Shown: positions 5,925 through 8,375 of the stretch, piece after piece
Layout: each line of letters opens with the position of its first letter
Numbering within the stretch: position 1 is the first letter of the stretch
Origin: Oligoflexia bacterium
GTDB lineage: Bacteria; Bdellovibrionota; UBA1018; CAIMNF01
Assembly (NCBI GenBank): GCA_903858975.1
Contig: CAIOKW010000230.1
Span: 1 to 8,375 of the forward strand
Length of the DNA stretch: 8,375 bases
Direction: 5' to 3'
Made by a program: the position numbers and the translations under genes
The notes under the pieces: generated by a model
Database searches by the model: none
What the model was told of the DNA's origin: nothing
Seen by the model: only the letters and a program-made list of their open reading frames with translations

Positions 5925-7420
5925 AGTTGGTAATGACTCCAGATCTCTTTTGAGTGGTCTTCAGATTGAAGGCTGTTTGAACCGGATTCTGATTCAGAAA
6001 CCGTTTTAAATTCAGTCGATGCTTCAAACGCGCTCAGGAACGAGAGCATCTCCGGCGTAACTTTTGGGGTGAAATTTTTAAACTCATGATCCAAATAGTG
6101 AGTGCTCACTTTTCCTTCGATCACATTTTTATCGTGTGCAATTGAATTCAAATACTCAAGATTCGTCCCAATTCCGCTGATCACGGTTTCACGGAGCATA
6201 TACTGCATTCGCTTCACGGCCACTTCTCGTGTTCCTGCTTTTGCAATTAACTTTGCGCACATGGAATCAAAGCTCGTCCCCATTTCCTGACCCACTTCAA
6301 TTCCGCGATCCACGCGAATCCCTGGGCCACTTGGCCAAATGAGGTGATTCACACGCCCCGTACACGGAATAAATTCCTGAGAGGGATCTTCTGCATAAAC
6401 TCTGACTTCAATCGCATGTCCCTCAGGTTTGTCTAGCTTCGGAAGAACATAGCCATTCGGATTCAGGGCCAGTTTAATTTGCTCATGCACCAGATCTAAA
6501 CCTGTAATCGATTCAGTCACCGGATGCTCAACCTGAAGACGGGTGTTCATCTCAATGAAAAAGAAGTCGCGCGCCGATCCGTCTGGGAGCACTTCAACGA
6601 GATATTCAATCGTTCCAGCTGAACGATACTTCGTGTGAGCCACGAGCTTCAGAGCGCTCTCATAAAGTCCCGTGCGGATGGATTCGGGTAAATGGGGAGC
6701 AGGAGCTTCTTCCCAAACTTTTTGGTGGCGTCGCTGTAGTGAGCACTCCCGTTCAAACAAATGAATTCCGCCGCCTTTTCCATCCCCGAAAACCTGAACC
6801 TCAATGTGACGTGGGTTTTGAACCAGACGTTCAAAGAACAAAGTTCCATCACCAAAGGCTGCGAGCGCTTCACGTCCAGCACTCTCGGCTTGTTCTTTTA
6901 ACTCAGAAAAAGCATTCACTCGACGCATGCCTTTTCCGCCCCCCCCTGCGTGGGCTTTAATGAGGATGGGAAACCCTACTGACTCTGCTGCTTTTTTTAA
7001 TTCCGCTTCAGTAGCGGTCGCAATGTCGAGTTTCGCCCAAGGAACCGTGGGAACTCCGAGTTGTTCCGCAATTTCTTTCGCAGCAATTTTTCCACCCATG
7101 GCTTCCATGGTCTCAGCGAGGGGGCCTAGAAATTCAATGCCTGCTTCCGTCACTGCTTTTGCGAAATGAGGACGTTCAGACAAAAATCCGTAACCCGGAT
7201 GGATCATGGTGACTCCATGGGCTTTGGCTACGGCAATGATCGAGGGCACATCCAAGTAACTGGTAATGGGAGCGACTTCATCTGCCATGGTGACATGGCG
7301 AGCCTGCTCGTCGCCTGGAGCATAGATTGCAAGGGTTGGAATTCCTAACTCATAAGCACCCTGAAAAATACGGCACGCGATCTCGGATCGGTTTGCAACC
7401 ATCAACTTCTGTTTTTTCAT
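5921..7420 (-). CDS. liuD: Biotin carboxylase (N-terminal part of a split methylcrotonyl-CoA carboxylase alpha subunit)
   Basis: 499 aa from the ATG at 7420. The order is N-terminal biotin-carboxylase domain (ANRSEIACRI near the start, HPGYGFLSE at about 74-82), ATP-grasp domain with the glycine-rich loop GGGGKGMR at 159-166, ERECS at 223-227 and RRHQK at 230-234, and the catalytic EMNTRLQVEHPVTE at 290-303, then the C-terminal domain with RVYAEDP. It carboxylates biotin using ATP and bicarbonate. Unlike fused MCC alpha subunits it ends after a serine/glutamate-rich tail (about 475-485) without the biotinyl domain, which is the next gene. An in-frame TTG at 7432 would add four residues. The ATG is preferred: TTGGA at 7432-7428 sits 7 nt before it and it forms an ATGA overlap with the hydratase stop. 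Position between liuC-like and liuE-like genes indicates methylcrotonyl-CoA carboxylase rather than acetyl-CoA carboxylase. Confidence 0.9.
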   Translation of the reverse strand: MKKQKLMVANRSEIACRIFQGAYELGIPTLAIYAPGDEQARHVTMADEVAPITSYLDVPSIIAVAKAHGVTMIHPGYGFLSERPHFAKAVTEAGIEFLGPLAETMEAMGGKIAAKEIAEQLGVPTVPWAKLDIATATEAELKKAAESVGFPILIKAHAGGGGKGMRRVNAFSELKEQAESAGREALAAFGDGTLFFERLVQNPRHIEVQVFGDGKGGGIHLFERECSLQRRHQKVWEEAPAPHLPESIRTGLYESALKLVAHTKYRSAGTIEYLVEVLPDGSARDFFFIEMNTRLQVEHPVTESITGLDLVHEQIKLALNPNGYVLPKLDKPEGHAIEVRVYAEDPSQEFIPCTGRVNHLIWPSGPGIRVDRGIEVGQEMGTSFDSMCAKLIAKAGTREVAVKRMQYMLRETVISGIGTNLEYLNSIAHDKNVIEGKVSTHYLDHEFKNFTPKVTPEMLSFLSAFEASTEFKTVSESESGSNSLQSEDHSKEIWSHYQL

Positions 7421-8220
7421 GACTTGATCCAATTCGGTTTTCTTTTATTTAAGAACGCTGAAATGCCCTCTTGAGCCTCAGGCCCCACCCGAAGCTCAGC
7501 CAAAGTTTTTGCAACATATTCAATACAATCAGGCATCCGAGCGCGACGCTCAGCCCAGGTCAAGTCCAGCACTAAACGCTTAGCCACGGCCATGGCAGTA
7601 GGTCCGCACTCTAATAGGTTTTGGGTCAAATTCTGGAGGTGCTTCTCCAGCTGTTCCATGGATTCAAACACCTCATGAATCAGACCGACGTCTTTTGCTT
7701 TATTTGCTTTAAACCGCTCAGCGCTCACAAAAAGTGCTCTGGCATGAGAGGCACCGATTTTCGCTGTGACAAAGGGGCCAATGCAAGCGGGAACCACACC
7801 CAAACGAACTTCGCTTAAACTAAATACCGTTTCTTTTTCTGCAAGAACAATATCACAAATCGAAACGAGCCCTACTCCGCCACCGATCGCTGCTCCGTGA
7901 ATTACTCCAATGAGTGGTTTTGAAAACTCATTCAGCACCGCAAACATATTGGTGAGCGTCAGTGTATCTTGAAGATTTCCTTCGTAACTGAGCTCGATGG
8001 ATTTTCTCATCCAATTGAGGTCTCCGCCGGCACAGAAAACAGAGCCATTACCTCGAAGCACGACTGCCCGTACGGAGGGATCAGCAGCCTCGTGCCTAAA
8101 AACCTTAGCCAGCTCTTCAATCATTTTTTCATTAAATGCATTTCTGATCTCTGGGCGATTCAGCGCGATCGTGAGAATGCCGGGAGTTTGACTCGTGAGT
8201 TCTAAGGTTTCATATGCCAT
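7417..8220 (-). CDS. liuC: Methylglutaconyl-CoA hydratase (enoyl-CoA hydratase family, LiuC-like)
   Basis: 267 aa, normal length for a crotonase. Seen: NRPEIRNAFN at 21-30, the first oxyanion-hole segment with AGGDLNWM at 64-71, the second at HGAAIGGGVGL 108-118, and SEVRLGVVPA at 136-145 with Glu137 as the probable catalytic acid/base. The DLNWM signature and the GGGVGL sequence, where general enoyl-CoA hydratases have a glutamate (GGGxE), are as I remember in LiuC-type 3-methylglutaconyl-CoA hydratases. The enzyme would add water to 3-methylglutaconyl-CoA to give HMG-CoA. It is the first gene of the tightly overlapping block; its TGA overlaps the next ATG as ATGA. A GGGTGA lies directly before the ATG, a rather close spacing. 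About 93 bp of noncoding sequence precedes it, so a promoter may lie there. Confidence 0.85.
   Translation of the reverse strand: MAYETLELTSQTPGILTIALNRPEIRNAFNEKMIEELAKVFRHEAADPSVRAVVLRGNGSVFCAGGDLNWMRKSIELSYEGNLQDTLTLTNMFAVLNEFSKPLIGVIHGAAIGGGVGLVSICDIVLAEKETVFSLSEVRLGVVPACIGPFVTAKIGASHARALFVSAERFKANKAKDVGLIHEVFESMEQLEKHLQNLTQNLLECGPTAMAVAKRLVLDLTWAERRARMPDCIEYVAKTLAELRVGPEAQEGISAFLNKRKPNWIKS
7428..7432 (-). promoter_or_regulatory. Ribosome binding site that sets the biotin carboxylase start
   Basis: TTGGA on the minus strand, 7 nt upstream of the ATG at 7420. It includes the TTG that could otherwise be read as a start four codons earlier, which makes that TTG more likely part of the binding site. 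Confidence 0.55.
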
Positions 8221-8313
8221 TCACCCATTTTTGCAGAAAATAGCAATGAATGCACAAAAAAAGGAAGAATTTCGCGAATGACTCAACGCTCTACACGATG
8301 ATTGTAAGCTAAG

Positions 8314-8375
8314 CTAAAGGCTCTCGAGAGCGAGCTGTTGAAAGCAGGCCCGAAAAGCGTCTGATCCTGGTATAG
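8314..8375 (-). CDS. Possible 3' end of an upstream gene
   Basis: On the minus strand one frame is open from the right edge to a TAG at 8316-8314, giving 19 residues ending in FRACFQQLALESL. Another frame runs to a TGA at 8285-8283. The first looks more like a protein C-terminus, but the piece is too short to identify. It does not look like the C-terminus expected of a methylcrotonyl-CoA carboxylase beta subunit, nor of an acyl-CoA dehydrogenase. Confidence 0.3.
   Translation of the reverse strand, partial: IPGSDAFRACFQQLALESL

Noticed and set aside
7421..7432. TTG start for the biotin carboxylase, adding four residues
   Set aside because: The TTG forms part of the Shine-Dalgarno of the ATG at 7420, which also makes the ATGA overlap seen at the two following junctions.
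8221..8313. Promoter upstream of the hydratase (TGCTATTTT as an extended -10)
   Set aside because: No acceptable -35 element lies at the right spacing and the sequence is AT-rich, so the match is not significant by eye.
8320..8331. 12-bp palindrome GCTCTCGAGAGC
   Set aside because: It has no loop and no T-run, occurs once, and sits at the window edge, probably inside the end of a coding region; too little to call an operator.

Overview
The window looks like chromosomal DNA of a Gram-negative bacterium of moderate GC content (mid-40s percent by eye). It encodes a lipoprotein with a signal peptide, a PlsC-type acyltransferase and a leucine/isovalerate (liu-type) catabolic cluster, packed with many short overlaps. 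A Bdellovibrio-like or other deltaproteobacterial source would fit the gene mix, but this is an impression, not a demonstration. No RNA gene, insertion sequence, CRISPR array, phage gene or replication origin was seen.

Left part (1-2049). A plus-strand gene enters from the left edge and ends at 744. It resembles the catalytically doubtful diadenylate-cyclase-like sensor domains (DACNV type). It converges, with a 12-bp overlap, on a minus-strand pair: a membrane-anchored glutaredoxin (733-1104), and upstream of it a 313-aa protein resembling the DUF7309/DUF6930 family (1108-2049).

Middle (2050-3775). A 51-bp divergent spacer separates that pair from a plus-strand DTW-domain protein, probably a tRNA aminocarboxypropyltransferase (2101-2700). 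Its TAG stop interlocks in CTAG with the stop of a small methionine-rich membrane protein on the minus strand (2697-2996). Upstream of this on the minus strand is an unrecognised lipoprotein (3032-3775).

Right part (3759-8375), all minus strand. In transcription order: methylglutaconyl-CoA hydratase (liuC-like), biotin carboxylase (first part of a split liuD), a separate biotinyl carrier (second part of liuD), 3-hydroxy-3-methylglutaryl-CoA lyase (liuE-like), plsC-like acyltransferase and lipoprotein. Three successive junctions are ATGA stop/start overlaps. The order C-D-E is that of known liu clusters. The products would act on 3-methylcrotonyl-CoA to give 3-methylglutaconyl-CoA, HMG-CoA, then acetoacetate plus acetyl-CoA. 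The carboxyltransferase subunit (liuB) and isovaleryl-CoA dehydrogenase (liuA) are not in the window.

The most important observation is a -1 frameshift in the HMG-CoA lyase gene at a run of four G (minus strand, about 4731-4734). The in-frame product stops after 260 aa and loses the conserved GCPYAPGASGN segment with the catalytic cysteine. That segment and the whole C-terminus are intact in the adjacent frame, down to a stop at 4517. A one-base addition restores a normal 308-aa enzyme. The second point is the fission of the methylcrotonyl-CoA carboxylase alpha subunit into two coupled genes whose lengths sum to that of the usual fused protein.
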